15,198 bases of DNA from an uncultured Desulfovibrionaceae bacterium (GTDB lineage Bacteria; Desulfobacterota; Desulfovibrionia; Desulfovibrionales; Desulfovibrionaceae), in contig CASQEL010000016.1 of assembly GCA_949427775.1 (NCBI GenBank), positions 1 through 15,198 on the forward strand, written 5' to 3'. Below, in pieces: positions 7,480 to 14,296 of the stretch (positions are counted from its first letter, which is position 1; each line of letters begins with the position of its first letter). The translations under genes were made by a program, and so were the position numbers. Under the pieces are notes generated by a model that saw only the letters and a program-made list of their open reading frames with translations, was not told where the DNA came from and made no database searches.

Positions 7480-7836
7480 ATGGACATCAATAAAACATTG
7501 CGCGAACTCAAGCAACGCCCCGGCTTCAGCGATCATGTGGGCATGATGCTGGTGCACAACGGCGTGGTGCGGGGCTGGTCCCGCAGGGATCATGCGGCCG
7601 TGACCTCGGTGCGCGTGACCCCGGACCGGGAAAAGATGCGGGCCATCTGCCGGGAAATGGAACAGCGGCCGGGCATTTTCGCCATCGTGGCCGAGGCCGC
7701 GGAAGGACTGCTCAAACCCGGCGACGATCTGCTGTTTCTCGTCGTGGCCGGGGATATCCTCGAACACGTCAAAGCCGCCTTTGCCGAACTGCTGGATCGC
7801 ATCAAATCCGAAGCCGTCGTCAAACAGGAATTCTGA
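7480..7836 (+). CDS. MoaE-like protein (short molybdopterin synthase large subunit homologue)
   Basis: 118 residues, against about 150 in E. coli MoaE. MoaE is the catalytic subunit of molybdopterin synthase; with thiocarboxylated MoaD it converts cPMP to molybdopterin. The ATG at 7480 has AGGAG 5 bases upstream. Recognisable MoaE segments are NGVVRG at 27-32 (the G-x-V-R strand), AEGLLKPGDDLLFLVVAG at 74-91 and the C-terminal IKSEAVVKQE, with lysines 109 and 115 matching the two active-site lysines of MoaE. The segment around the MoaE L-E-H-Y motif is reduced, the H-R of 'AHR' is replaced by LEH, and the Trp before the second lysine is missing, so substrate handling may differ. A moaD gene is not adjacent. 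A MogA-type gene lies at 13504 in the same window. Confidence 0.8.
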   Translation: MDINKTLRELKQRPGFSDHVGMMLVHNGVVRGWSRRDHAAVTSVRVTPDREKMRAICREMEQRPGIFAIVAEAAEGLLKPGDDLLFLVVAGDILEHVKAAFAELLDRIKSEAVVKQEF

Positions 7837-7886
7837 TGCCGGAAAGCTGACGGCTTTAAAACAAATGCAAAAATCATGCCTTTCCA

Positions 7887-7912
7887 GAGCATTTTTTACG
7901 TTGAAAATGCTC
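7887..7912 (+). terminator. possible terminator of the moaE-like gene
   Basis: GAGCATTTT (7887-7895) pairs perfectly with AAAATGCTC (7904-7912) around an 8-base loop, 50 bases after the stop codon. The stem is AT-rich at its top and no T-tract follows, so efficiency is doubtful. Confidence 0.4.
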
Positions 7913-8016
7913 CGCCGACCGCGCGGACAGGCGGCCGCCGCGAAGGCGCAAGCGCACTGCATTTGCGCTGTCGCATACCGGAGCGGACGTGTCTTTCAAC
8001 GGCGGCATCACCCCCG

Positions 8017-8036
8017 CGCCGGGCTCTCGCCCGGCG
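8017..8036 (-). terminator. possible terminator of ftsY
   Basis: CGCCGGGC and GCCCGGCG form a perfect 8-bp stem with the tetraloop TCTC (GAGA on the minus strand), 29 bases past the ftsY stop. The stem is strong, but a G-run rather than a T-tract follows on the minus strand. Confidence 0.5.
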
Positions 8037-8065
8037 ACGGAAGCCCCTTGTGAAACCACGGTTCG

Positions 8066-9946
8066 TCAACGCTCCTCCTCCGCCGCGTTCCGCGCGCCCA
8101 GCAGGGCCGCCGCGTAGTCTGCGCCGTTGAAGGGGCGCAGATCCTCCAGTTTTTCCCCCAGCCCCACATAGGTGATGGGCACCTCGAACTGCATGGCCAC
8201 CGCAATGGCCACGCCGCCCTTGGCCGTGCCGTCCAGCTTGGTGACGATCAATTCGTCCACCCCGGCGGCTTCCTTGAAAAGTTTGGTCTGGGACAGCGCG
8301 TTCTGCCCCGTGGTGGCGTCGATGACCAGAATGCTCCGGTGCGGCGCTCCGGGATGTTTTTTCCCCAGCACGTTCCGGATCTTGGAAAGTTCCTCCATAA
8401 GATTGACCTTGGTCTGGAGGCGTCCGGCCGTATCCACGTACAGCACGTCGTAGCCGCCCGCGACAGCGCGGTCCATGGCCTCGTACGCCACGGCGGCGGG
8501 ATCGGCGCCGTGGTTTTTGGCATGGAAATCAGCCCCCACCCGCGCCGCCCAGACGCCGAGTTGTTCGGTGGCCGCGGCGCGGAAGGTGTCGGCCGCGGCG
8601 ATGAGCACCTTTTTGCCCTGCATGCGGTCACGGTGCGCCAGTTTGGCGATGGTGGTGGTCTTGCCCACGCCGTTGACGCCGATCATCAACACCACTTCCG
8701 GAGGATTGACCGCGCTGATGCGGCGCGGCGTGCGGAAGACCTCTTCCAGTTCCGCCTGAAGCAGCGCGCGCACGGCGGAGGGCTCCTTCACTCCGGCGAC
8801 ACGGGCGCGTTCCCGCAGGCGTTCCACCAGCTCGGTGGCGGGTTCATAGCCGACGTCGGCCATGATGAACAACTCTTCCATTTCTTCCCAGAAGGCGTCG
8901 TCCAGCGCGCCGTGGGCGGAAAACAGCGCGTCCAGACGGCGGGAAAACTGTTCCCGCGTCCGGGCCAATCCCTCGCTGAGCTTGAGAAACAGGCGGCTGC
9001 GCTCGTCCTCCTCGTCCTCCAGTTCCAGGGCCAGAGCCAGACGGTACTGAAGTTCGGAGCGAAATTCCTCCACATGCTCGTATTCCATGCGTTCCAGCCA
9101 ACCCCGAAAATCGGCGATAAACGCCTCGATCTCGTCGGCCGGAGCCTCCAGGGAGCCGAGCAGAAAGCGCAACCGTTCCCAGAGCGGGTCGCCCGCCCTG
9201 TCGACGCCTTCCAGCACAATGCCCAGCCACACGGACAAACGGGGCTCGGCTTCGCGCAGCTTCAGCGCAAGCGCGGCCCGTGAATCGGCTTCCGTCGGGG
9301 CGGCGGAAGATCCGGATGCGGTCGACGCGGCAGGCCGGGAAACGGACTCCGCATCGGAGACAGGCTCCGGCGTGGAGGAGGTGTCGCCCTTGTCGGACCA
9401 CAGCCTCCTTATGGCGGAAAAGAATCCCCGCTCGTTCCCGGAAGCCGCAACGGGCGGCTTCGTCGCGAGGGCGGCGCGCCCCGGCTCCGGCGTGACTTCC
9501 GAAGCGTTCTCCGCGCGGGCTTCGGATTCCGCCGTCTTCTCCGACGCGGCCTCTTCAGTCGGCGCCGCATCAGCGGGCGCGGGCGTCTCTTCCATTGCGG
9601 CATCTTCAGTTGACGCGGCATCTTCAATCAATGCACCGGGTTTGGTCAACGCGGCGTCTTCGGCGGGCGCGGACGTCTCCTCCGCCACAGGCTCCCGAAC
9701 AGGTTCGGAAAGCGAAGCGGGCTCCGGCGTCGCGACGGACGTTTCTCCGGCGGGCGCGGCGCGCTCGGGCTCCGTATCGGGAGCAACGTCTCCGGAGACG
9801 GGTATTGTTTCAGATTCCGACGCGGCCTTCAGCGCGACATCCTCACTCCGCGCTTTTTCAGCGGCGGGAGACGCGGACGCCTCCGGAGCGGCGGGAGTTT
9901 CGCTTTTGTCGGACCACAATTTTTTTATGGAGGAAAAAAATCCCAT
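8066..9946 (-). CDS. ftsY: signal recognition particle receptor FtsY
   Basis: 626 residues. FtsY is the SRP receptor GTPase that docks ribosome/SRP complexes at the inner membrane. The ATG at 9946 is preceded by AGGAGG 5 bases upstream. The NG domain occupies about 320-620: helical N domain, P-loop GVNGVGKTTT (423-432), DTFRAAA (453-459), DTAGR (505-509), TKLDGTAKGG (569-578) and a C-terminal GLGEKLEDLRPF. The N-terminal 320 residues form a long, acidic Ala/Glu/Pro/Ser-rich A domain, as in many FtsY proteins. The amphipathic membrane-targeting motif GFFSSIKKLWSDK at 2-14 recurs as GFFSAIRRLWSDK at 174-186, an internal duplication I have not seen described. The gene is the last of the queF-murJ-HPt-like-ftsY run and starts 15 bp after the preceding stop. 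Confidence 0.97.
   Translation of the reverse strand: MGFFSSIKKLWSDKSETPAAPEASASPAAEKARSEDVALKAASESETIPVSGDVAPDTEPERAAPAGETSVATPEPASLSEPVREPVAEETSAPAEDAALTKPGALIEDAASTEDAAMEETPAPADAAPTEEAASEKTAESEARAENASEVTPEPGRAALATKPPVAASGNERGFFSAIRRLWSDKGDTSSTPEPVSDAESVSRPAASTASGSSAAPTEADSRAALALKLREAEPRLSVWLGIVLEGVDRAGDPLWERLRFLLGSLEAPADEIEAFIADFRGWLERMEYEHVEEFRSELQYRLALALELEDEEDERSRLFLKLSEGLARTREQFSRRLDALFSAHGALDDAFWEEMEELFIMADVGYEPATELVERLRERARVAGVKEPSAVRALLQAELEEVFRTPRRISAVNPPEVVLMIGVNGVGKTTTIAKLAHRDRMQGKKVLIAAADTFRAAATEQLGVWAARVGADFHAKNHGADPAAVAYEAMDRAVAGGYDVLYVDTAGRLQTKVNLMEELSKIRNVLGKKHPGAPHRSILVIDATTGQNALSQTKLFKEAAGVDELIVTKLDGTAKGGVAIAVAMQFEVPITYVGLGEKLEDLRPFNGADYAAALLGARNAAEEER
9389..9427 (-). repeat. 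second copy of the FtsY membrane-targeting motif
   Basis: Codons 174-186 repeat codons 2-14 (9943-9905). 10 of 13 residues are identical and the changes are conservative (S/A, K/R, K/R). The DNA is also similar, sharing TTGTCGGACCACA on the plus strand at both places, so this is a recent duplication rather than convergence. Confidence 0.85.
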
Positions 9947-9961
9947 GTCGGCCTCCTGTTG

Positions 9962-11017
9962 TCAAAGTAGGCTTTCGCCGGCGCAATCCCCGGCCGTCTG
10001 TCGTAATTCGCGCGCGCTCGCGAGGGTTTCCTCCAGCGCGTCCGCGCACTCTTCCGCGCAACGGGCCACAGCCTCCGGCCGCGCGCGCACGGCGTCTTCC
10101 AGCCGCGACGCGGACGCCTCCAGCCGCGACGCTCCCAGCCGCGACGCCGCTTCCCGCAACGGGGGAAGCAGCCGGGCCAGAGAATCCCGTTCCTCCCGCG
10201 CCGCCAACCGGAGCAGGAGTTTCGGCGCTCCGGCATAAAGCCGCCGGAACAAGTCCGTCAGCAGCATATACGTATCCGTCTGTCCGCCCAGGCGACGCAC
10301 GGCGTCGCCCACAGCCAGTCCCGGCAAGATCTCGGGGACAGCCGCCTGAACGTTTTTGCGCGACGTCGTCCGTCCGCGCGGGACGCCGCGCTCCGTTGCG
10401 GGGGAGTCGGAGATCCCGGCCGGAGTCTCCCCCGCGGCGGCATTCGGATCATCCGCCGCGCGGGGGCGGGGCGATGCCTCGCGCACCCGGCGGACCGCGA
10501 CCCAGGCCGCAATGACGGTGGCCGCAAGGCTCAGAATCAGCACCCGCAACGCCTCGCGCCGCCACAGGGCGGACAAATGCTCTTCCAGACGGCGGGGCGA
10601 AAGATACACCCGCACGCTTCCCACCGGACGGCCTTCCATCTGCAACGGGTATATGCCCTCCGCCATTGCGTCGGGGACCAGATCGTCCCAGGGCACGGAT
10701 TCCCACTGTTCATCGCGGCGCTGGCCTTCCAGCAGCCCCTGGAGGTCATACACCGCCATGCCGTAAATGCGCTCGTCTTCCATCTCCGTCATGACGATGG
10801 AGCGGGCCGCCACCTCGTCCATGCGCCAGGCGGGCAGAGCCAGAATTTCGCCGGATCGGCGGGCGATACGCCGGGCTTCTTCGTTCAGGTGCTCTTCGCC
10901 GTCCGCGCGGGCCGCCTGGAGTTCCAGGGCGGCCAGGCCCGTCAGCAACAGCAGAAATCCGGCCCACAGGAACAACAGCCGGCGGCAACGCCGCAGAAAA
11001 ATATACAGGATATGCAT
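9962..11017 (-). CDS. two-TM membrane protein with a degenerate HPt-like domain
   Basis: 351 residues, unrecognised as a whole. The ATG at 11017 shares its A with the murJ TGA (TGATG), so it is translated by coupling. The frame is open upstream but that part overlaps murJ. TM helix 1 is at about 13-33 and TM helix 2 at about 157-177, enclosing an extracytoplasmic region of about 120 residues that looks like a small sensor domain (MAVYDLQGLLEGQ, PVGSVRVYLSP). A Pro/Arg/Ala linker leads to a cytoplasmic helical domain at about 230-340 with the look of an HPt phosphotransfer module (LPGLAVGDAVRRLGGQ, then LLPPLREAASRLGASRLEASASRLE). Where HPt domains have H-T-L-K-G, this protein has PPLRE (285-289), so the phosphoacceptor His is absent. 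It may bind a partner without phosphotransfer. The HPt relationship is by pattern and needs a profile check. Confidence 0.75.
   Translation of the reverse strand: MHILYIFLRRCRRLLFLWAGFLLLLTGLAALELQAARADGEEHLNEEARRIARRSGEILALPAWRMDEVAARSIVMTEMEDERIYGMAVYDLQGLLEGQRRDEQWESVPWDDLVPDAMAEGIYPLQMEGRPVGSVRVYLSPRRLEEHLSALWRREALRVLILSLAATVIAAWVAVRRVREASPRPRAADDPNAAAGETPAGISDSPATERGVPRGRTTSRKNVQAAVPEILPGLAVGDAVRRLGGQTDTYMLLTDLFRRLYAGAPKLLLRLAAREERDSLARLLPPLREAASRLGASRLEASASRLEDAVRARPEAVARCAEECADALEETLASARELRQTAGDCAGESLL
9990..10013 (-). repeat. 24-bp exact repeat, copy 1
   Basis: This 24-base stretch is the exact reverse complement of 13382-13405. Here it encodes the end of the HPt-like protein (ARELRQTAG), about 26 bases before its stop. 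A chance match of this length is unlikely in 15 kb. Confidence 0.7.
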
Positions 11018-12687
11018 CAGGTTCGCGTTTCTCCAGTCGTATGGCGTCCCGCGCGCCCGCACAGAGCGCGGATATCGGGATCGCCCAGGGCCGACAGCGC
11101 GGCCGCATACGCCGCCACGCCCGCCGCCACCCCGGCGGGCAGGGCCCAAACGGAGCCCTCCAGCAAATGTACGGTCCACAGCGCCGCGACGCCCGTCGCC
11201 AGACTTCCCGCGGCCTGACGGGCCAGAGCCGTCCGGGGCAGGCGCAGACGCGTCCCCCGGAGCCGCAGCCCCCGGTTCAGTCCCGTCCAGAGCAGCCCGA
11301 CCTGAAGCCACAAGGCGGCGCTCACCGCCAGGGGCGGCCCCAGCAGGGCATACCGTTCGGGAAGACTATGGATCAGCACGGCGGCGGCCGCAAGGGTCGA
11401 CGCCACGGCCGCCACGCCGCTTGCCGATGTCAGACCGATCTGCTGACGGGCGTTGCAGGCCGCCAGCAGGGGACGGATGAGCCCATAGGCGGGCAAGCCC
11501 GGCGCATAACCGCACAGCGCCGTGGCCGTGGCCGCGACCGCCTGGGCGTCGAAGGCTCCACGGGCGAACAGCAGTTCCACCAGCGGCCGGGCCACGGCCG
11601 TCAGTCCGACCATGGCGGGCAGCATCACCAGCAGAGACAAACGCAGGGCGGCGGACGCTTCGTCCGCGAACTCCCCGTGCCGCCCCTCGGCGGCCAGCCC
11701 GGCCAGAGCGGGCAGTCCGGCGATGCCCAGCGCGGCTCCGGCCACGCCCAAAGGCACTTCCACCAGCCGTTCGGCATAATAGAGGGAAGCCATGCCGCCC
11801 GACGGCAACCAGGAGGCGGCGGCCATGGCGCAGAGCATGGCCAGTTGCGGAGCGGCCGCTCCCAGCACACCCCCGGGCAGACGCCGCAAACACCGCCGCG
11901 CCGCGCCGGGGGGCGGCGGCAAAGCGTGCCGCAACATGCCGCTCCGGCGGACGGCGACGGCCTGGCTCAGCCACTGCGCCAGACCGCCGCATAAAAATCC
12001 CCAAGCCAGCAGCGCGGCGGGCGGTCCGAAACCGCAGGCCGCCAGAGCGGCGAAGACAAGCACCGTGCAGTTGAAGAACGCCGGGGCCAGCGCGGGCGGC
12101 AGAAAACGCCGCGCGCTGTGCAGCAGAGCCATGCTCAGGGCGGCCATGACCGCAAAAAACGCATACGGCAGGCAGATGCGCAGCAGCAACGCGGCCTGTT
12201 CCGCCACGGCGGCGTGTTCCAGGCCGGGCGCCAGCACGCCGATCAGGGGCCGGGCGCAGAACACGCCCGCCAACACGACGACGGCCAGCGTCCCCGCCAG
12301 CCGGACGGCCACGGCGCGAGCCAGACCGGCCATCCGGGGGAGATCCGGGCCTCCATCCGGCAAGGCGGCGGTCCCCCCGCGCACAAGGGCGGCGGTCAAG
12401 GTCATGGACAACGAGCCTTCGCCCAGCAGCCGCCGCAAGACATAGGGCAGGCGCAGGGCCGCCACCAGAGCGTCCGCCGCCGGGCCGCCGCCCAACAGCC
12501 AGGCCATGGCCATGTCCCGCACAAAACCCAATACGCGCGACACGCCCGCCGCGCCGCTCACCACGGCGGTGGCGCGCAGCAATTCCGGCCGGACTCCGGG
12601 CGGCGTTGTCCGTTTCTCCCGGGGATCTTCGGGGGGCCGCCCCGGCTCGCGTCGGGACGCCGCTCCCGCCTCCGCCGAAGGCGTCAC
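11017..12687 (-). CDS. murJ: lipid II flippase MurJ (MviN family)
   Basis: About 556 residues from the GTG at 12687. MurJ is a multi-spanning MOP-superfamily flippase that moves lipid II across the inner membrane for peptidoglycan synthesis. Homology starts at LLRATAVVSGAAGVSRVLGFVRD and continues with LPYVLRRLLGEGS and YYAERLVEVPLGVAGAALG. Arginines equivalent to E. coli R18, R24, R52 and R270, needed for function, are all present (R51, R57, R85 in this numbering, and the R of YYAERL). The start is uncertain because no ATG fits. Options are GTG 12801 (overlapping queF), GTG 12687, or TTG 12582, which would give 521 residues, nearest the family norm. The stop forms TGATG with the next gene. 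The 37-residue N-terminal stretch from GTG 12687 is polar and has no MurJ homology. Confidence 0.92.
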   Translation of the reverse strand: MTPSAEAGAASRREPGRPPEDPREKRTTPPGVRPELLRATAVVSGAAGVSRVLGFVRDMAMAWLLGGGPAADALVAALRLPYVLRRLLGEGSLSMTLTAALVRGGTAALPDGGPDLPRMAGLARAVAVRLAGTLAVVVLAGVFCARPLIGVLAPGLEHAAVAEQAALLLRICLPYAFFAVMAALSMALLHSARRFLPPALAPAFFNCTVLVFAALAACGFGPPAALLAWGFLCGGLAQWLSQAVAVRRSGMLRHALPPPPGAARRCLRRLPGGVLGAAAPQLAMLCAMAAASWLPSGGMASLYYAERLVEVPLGVAGAALGIAGLPALAGLAAEGRHGEFADEASAALRLSLLVMLPAMVGLTAVARPLVELLFARGAFDAQAVAATATALCGYAPGLPAYGLIRPLLAACNARQQIGLTSASGVAAVASTLAAAAVLIHSLPERYALLGPPLAVSAALWLQVGLLWTGLNRGLRLRGTRLRLPRTALARQAAGSLATGVAALWTVHLLEGSVWALPAGVAAGVAAYAAALSALGDPDIRALCGRAGRHTTGETRT

Positions 12688-12724
12688 GGCTCCCGCGGCA
12701 ATGTCCGGAGAACGCGAAGCCGAC

Positions 12725-12747
12725 GCCCCCGTCTCTTGGGCGGGGGC
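12725..12747 (-). terminator. hairpin between queF and murJ
   Basis: GCCCCC and GGGGGC form a 6-bp GC stem with an 11-base loop in the 80-bp stretch between the queF stop (12768) and the first plausible in-gap murJ start (12687). It could attenuate read-through from queF. No T-tract follows. Confidence 0.3.
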
Positions 12748-12767
12748 CGCCTCCCGCCCGGCGCGGA

Positions 12768-13274
12768 TTACGCCTGATGAGGACGGGACTCGCTTTTCCA
12801 CTGGCTCACGGTTTCGCGCACGGCAGCGGCGCGCTCCGGCGGCAACTCTTTGAAATACTCCGCGAACACATGAATATGCGTGCCTCCGCGCGGCACGAAG
12901 AGTCCCTTGACCCGGCACCAGCACGGTTCCAGCAGCGCGCGCATGTCGTCCAGCACCGTGTTGGTGATGGTTTCCATAAACGACTGATGATTGCGGTAGG
13001 CGAACATGTAGAGCTTGAAGCTCTTGGACTCCACGCACAACCGGTCGGGGATGTATTCCACGGCGATGGTGCCGAAATCCGGCTGGCCGGTCACCGGGCA
13101 CAGCGAGGTGAATTCGGGATAGACGATGCTGATGATGTAAGGGCGATCAGGATAGCAGTTGGGGAAGGCTTCCAGCAGGTGCACGCCCGGAGCGCCCTGC
13201 GGCGCTTCCAGCCGTCCCGTGCCCAGCGCGCGCAGGTGCGTGGTCTGATCCTGACTTCTGGTTGTGGCGGTCAC
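12768..13274 (-). CDS. queF: NADPH-dependent 7-cyano-7-deazaguanine reductase QueF
   Basis: 168 residues, the single-domain (B. subtilis-like) form. QueF reduces the nitrile of preQ0 to the amine preQ1 with NADPH, the last step before tRNA insertion. The catalytic Cys is C59 in FTSLCPVTGQPDFG and the acid is D66 in the same motif. The substrate-binding motif VESKS is at 81-85 and RGGTHIHV at 129-136. The GTG at 13274 has AAGGAGA 9 bases before it. It is the first gene of a minus-strand run leading into murJ. No preQ1 riboswitch was recognised in the leader. Confidence 0.95.
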   Translation of the reverse strand: MTATTRSQDQTTHLRALGTGRLEAPQGAPGVHLLEAFPNCYPDRPYIISIVYPEFTSLCPVTGQPDFGTIAVEYIPDRLCVESKSFKLYMFAYRNHQSFMETITNTVLDDMRALLEPCWCRVKGLFVPRGGTHIHVFAEYFKELPPERAAAVRETVSQWKSESRPHQA

Positions 13275-13503
13275 GATATGCGTTCTCCTTGAAGCATGTT
13301 TTTCGACAGGGAAATCCGGCTCTTTCCCGCCGGGCGAAACGCGCTTTCCGCACGCGGACGCGCTGTTATGCCCGCCGAACGGCGCGAATTACGACAGACG
13401 GCCGGAGAGCGAAAGGTTGCGGACAAAAGGGGCCATATGTCAACAGAACCTTGTATCCTGTCGGGCATAAGGCTACAAGAGAAAGATCAGTCTGGAGGAA
13501 CAT
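13275..13503. promoter_or_regulatory. divergent promoter region between queF and mogA-like gene
   Basis: 229 bp between divergent starts, expected to hold both promoters. A weak TTGTAT, 17-base spacer, TACAAG pair near 13453-13481 points toward the plus-strand gene; it has few consensus bases and is only a suggestion. The region also contains the second copy of the 24-bp repeat. No coding frame with a ribosome binding site was found. Confidence 0.4.
13382..13405 (+). repeat. 24-bp exact repeat, copy 2
   Basis: Identical in reverse complement to 9990-10013. This copy is intergenic, about 100 bp upstream of both the queF and mogA-like starts. The flanks on either side do not match the other copy, so the shared unit is short and sharply bounded. 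Confidence 0.7.
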
Positions 13504-14295
13504 ATGTCCATAGCAGGCATTTCCATCGTCACGGCCGCCTGTCCCGAAGGCGGCGTGCTGCCCCTGGCCCCCGGAACGCCGGCGGGCATGGCGGCCCATA
13601 TCACGCGGCAACGCCCGCTGCCCGTATTGCGGGCGGGAACGGAACTGCGCGACGCCCCGGACGGGCGACCTCTGTTCCGGGTCACGGGGCGGGCGCTGCT
13701 GCCCCTGCGGGACGGCCCGCACGCCTGGCCGTGCCCCTTGCTGACGGCGCTTGCGCCGCACCACGACGACGGGAGCCCGCGCGCGTTCTTTCCCGCGCGG
13801 CGGGGGCGCTCCCTGGCCTGGATCACCCTGTCCGACAAGGGCGCGGCCGGGCAGCGCGACGACACCGGCGGCCCGGCCATCGAGCGCATGGTGCGCGAAC
13901 GTCTGCCCCTGTGCCACGCCCAGGGCTTTCTGCTGCCCGATGACGCCCCGTCTCTGCGGGCGCTGCTCGTGGAACTGGCGCTGGGCCAGGGCTATGATCT
14001 GATCTGCACCACAGGCGGCACGGGGCTGGGACCGCGCGACGTGACGCCGGAGGCCACGCTGGCCGTGCTGGAGCGCCGCCTTCCCGGCTTCGAGCAGGCC
14101 ATGACGGCCGCCGGTCTGAGCACGACGCCTCACGCGGCCATCTCCCGCGCCGTGGCCGGAACCCTGGGCCTGTCCGTGATCATCAACCTGCCGGGCAGCC
14201 GCAAGGCCGTGCTGGAAAATCTGGCCGCCGTGCTTCCCGCCCTGCCCCACGCCCTGGACAAACTGCACGGCGATCCCGCCGACTGTGGAGGATAA
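13504..14295 (+). CDS. MogA/MoaB-type molybdopterin adenylyltransferase with N-terminal extension
   Basis: 263 residues. The ATG at 13504 has GGAGG at 13494-13498, 5 bases upstream. The C-terminal 160 residues are a MogA/MoaB domain: ITLSDKGAAGQRDDTGG (107-123), TTGGTGLGPRDVTPEA (169-184), AISRAVAG (212-219) and LPGSRKAV (229-236). These form the MPT/ATP site that adenylates molybdopterin ahead of molybdate insertion. The first roughly 100 residues have no such motifs and are rich in Pro, Arg and Leu. They include VLRAGTELRDAPDGRPLFRV (41-60), which might be a small beta domain of the MOSC or MoeA-tail type, but I cannot assign it. The stop lies one base before the next ATG, so the gene is co-transcribed with the UbiA gene. 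Confidence 0.88.
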   Translation: MSIAGISIVTAACPEGGVLPLAPGTPAGMAAHITRQRPLPVLRAGTELRDAPDGRPLFRVTGRALLPLRDGPHAWPCPLLTALAPHHDDGSPRAFFPARRGRSLAWITLSDKGAAGQRDDTGGPAIERMVRERLPLCHAQGFLLPDDAPSLRALLVELALGQGYDLICTTGGTGLGPRDVTPEATLAVLERRLPGFEQAMTAAGLSTTPHAAISRAVAGTLGLSVIINLPGSRKAVLENLAAVLPALPHALDKLHGDPADCGG

Positions 14296-14296
14296 C

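Larger units (their letters stand above)
7837..8065. other. convergent intergenic region with three inverted repeats
   Basis: 229 bp between the ends of the moaE-like gene and ftsY. No gene is visible. It carries a 9-bp AT-rich stem at 7887-7912, a 6-bp AGCGCA/TGCGCT stem at 7951-7969 and an 8-bp GC stem at 8017-8036. The first and last are listed as possible terminators. Confidence 0.55.

Noticed and set aside
8339..9283. 314-codon plus-strand frame over ftsY
   Set aside because: Antisense shadow of the ftsY NG domain, with no motif of its own.
9500..9800. repetitive Ala/Glu/Pro codons in ftsY as a possible tandem repeat or CRISPR-like array
   Set aside because: The units vary in length and sequence and stay in frame; this is the low-complexity acidic A domain typical of FtsY.
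13275..13503. possible preQ1 riboswitch before queF
   Set aside because: No preQ1-I or preQ1-II like stem with the A-rich tail and conserved C/CUA elements could be found on the minus strand leader.
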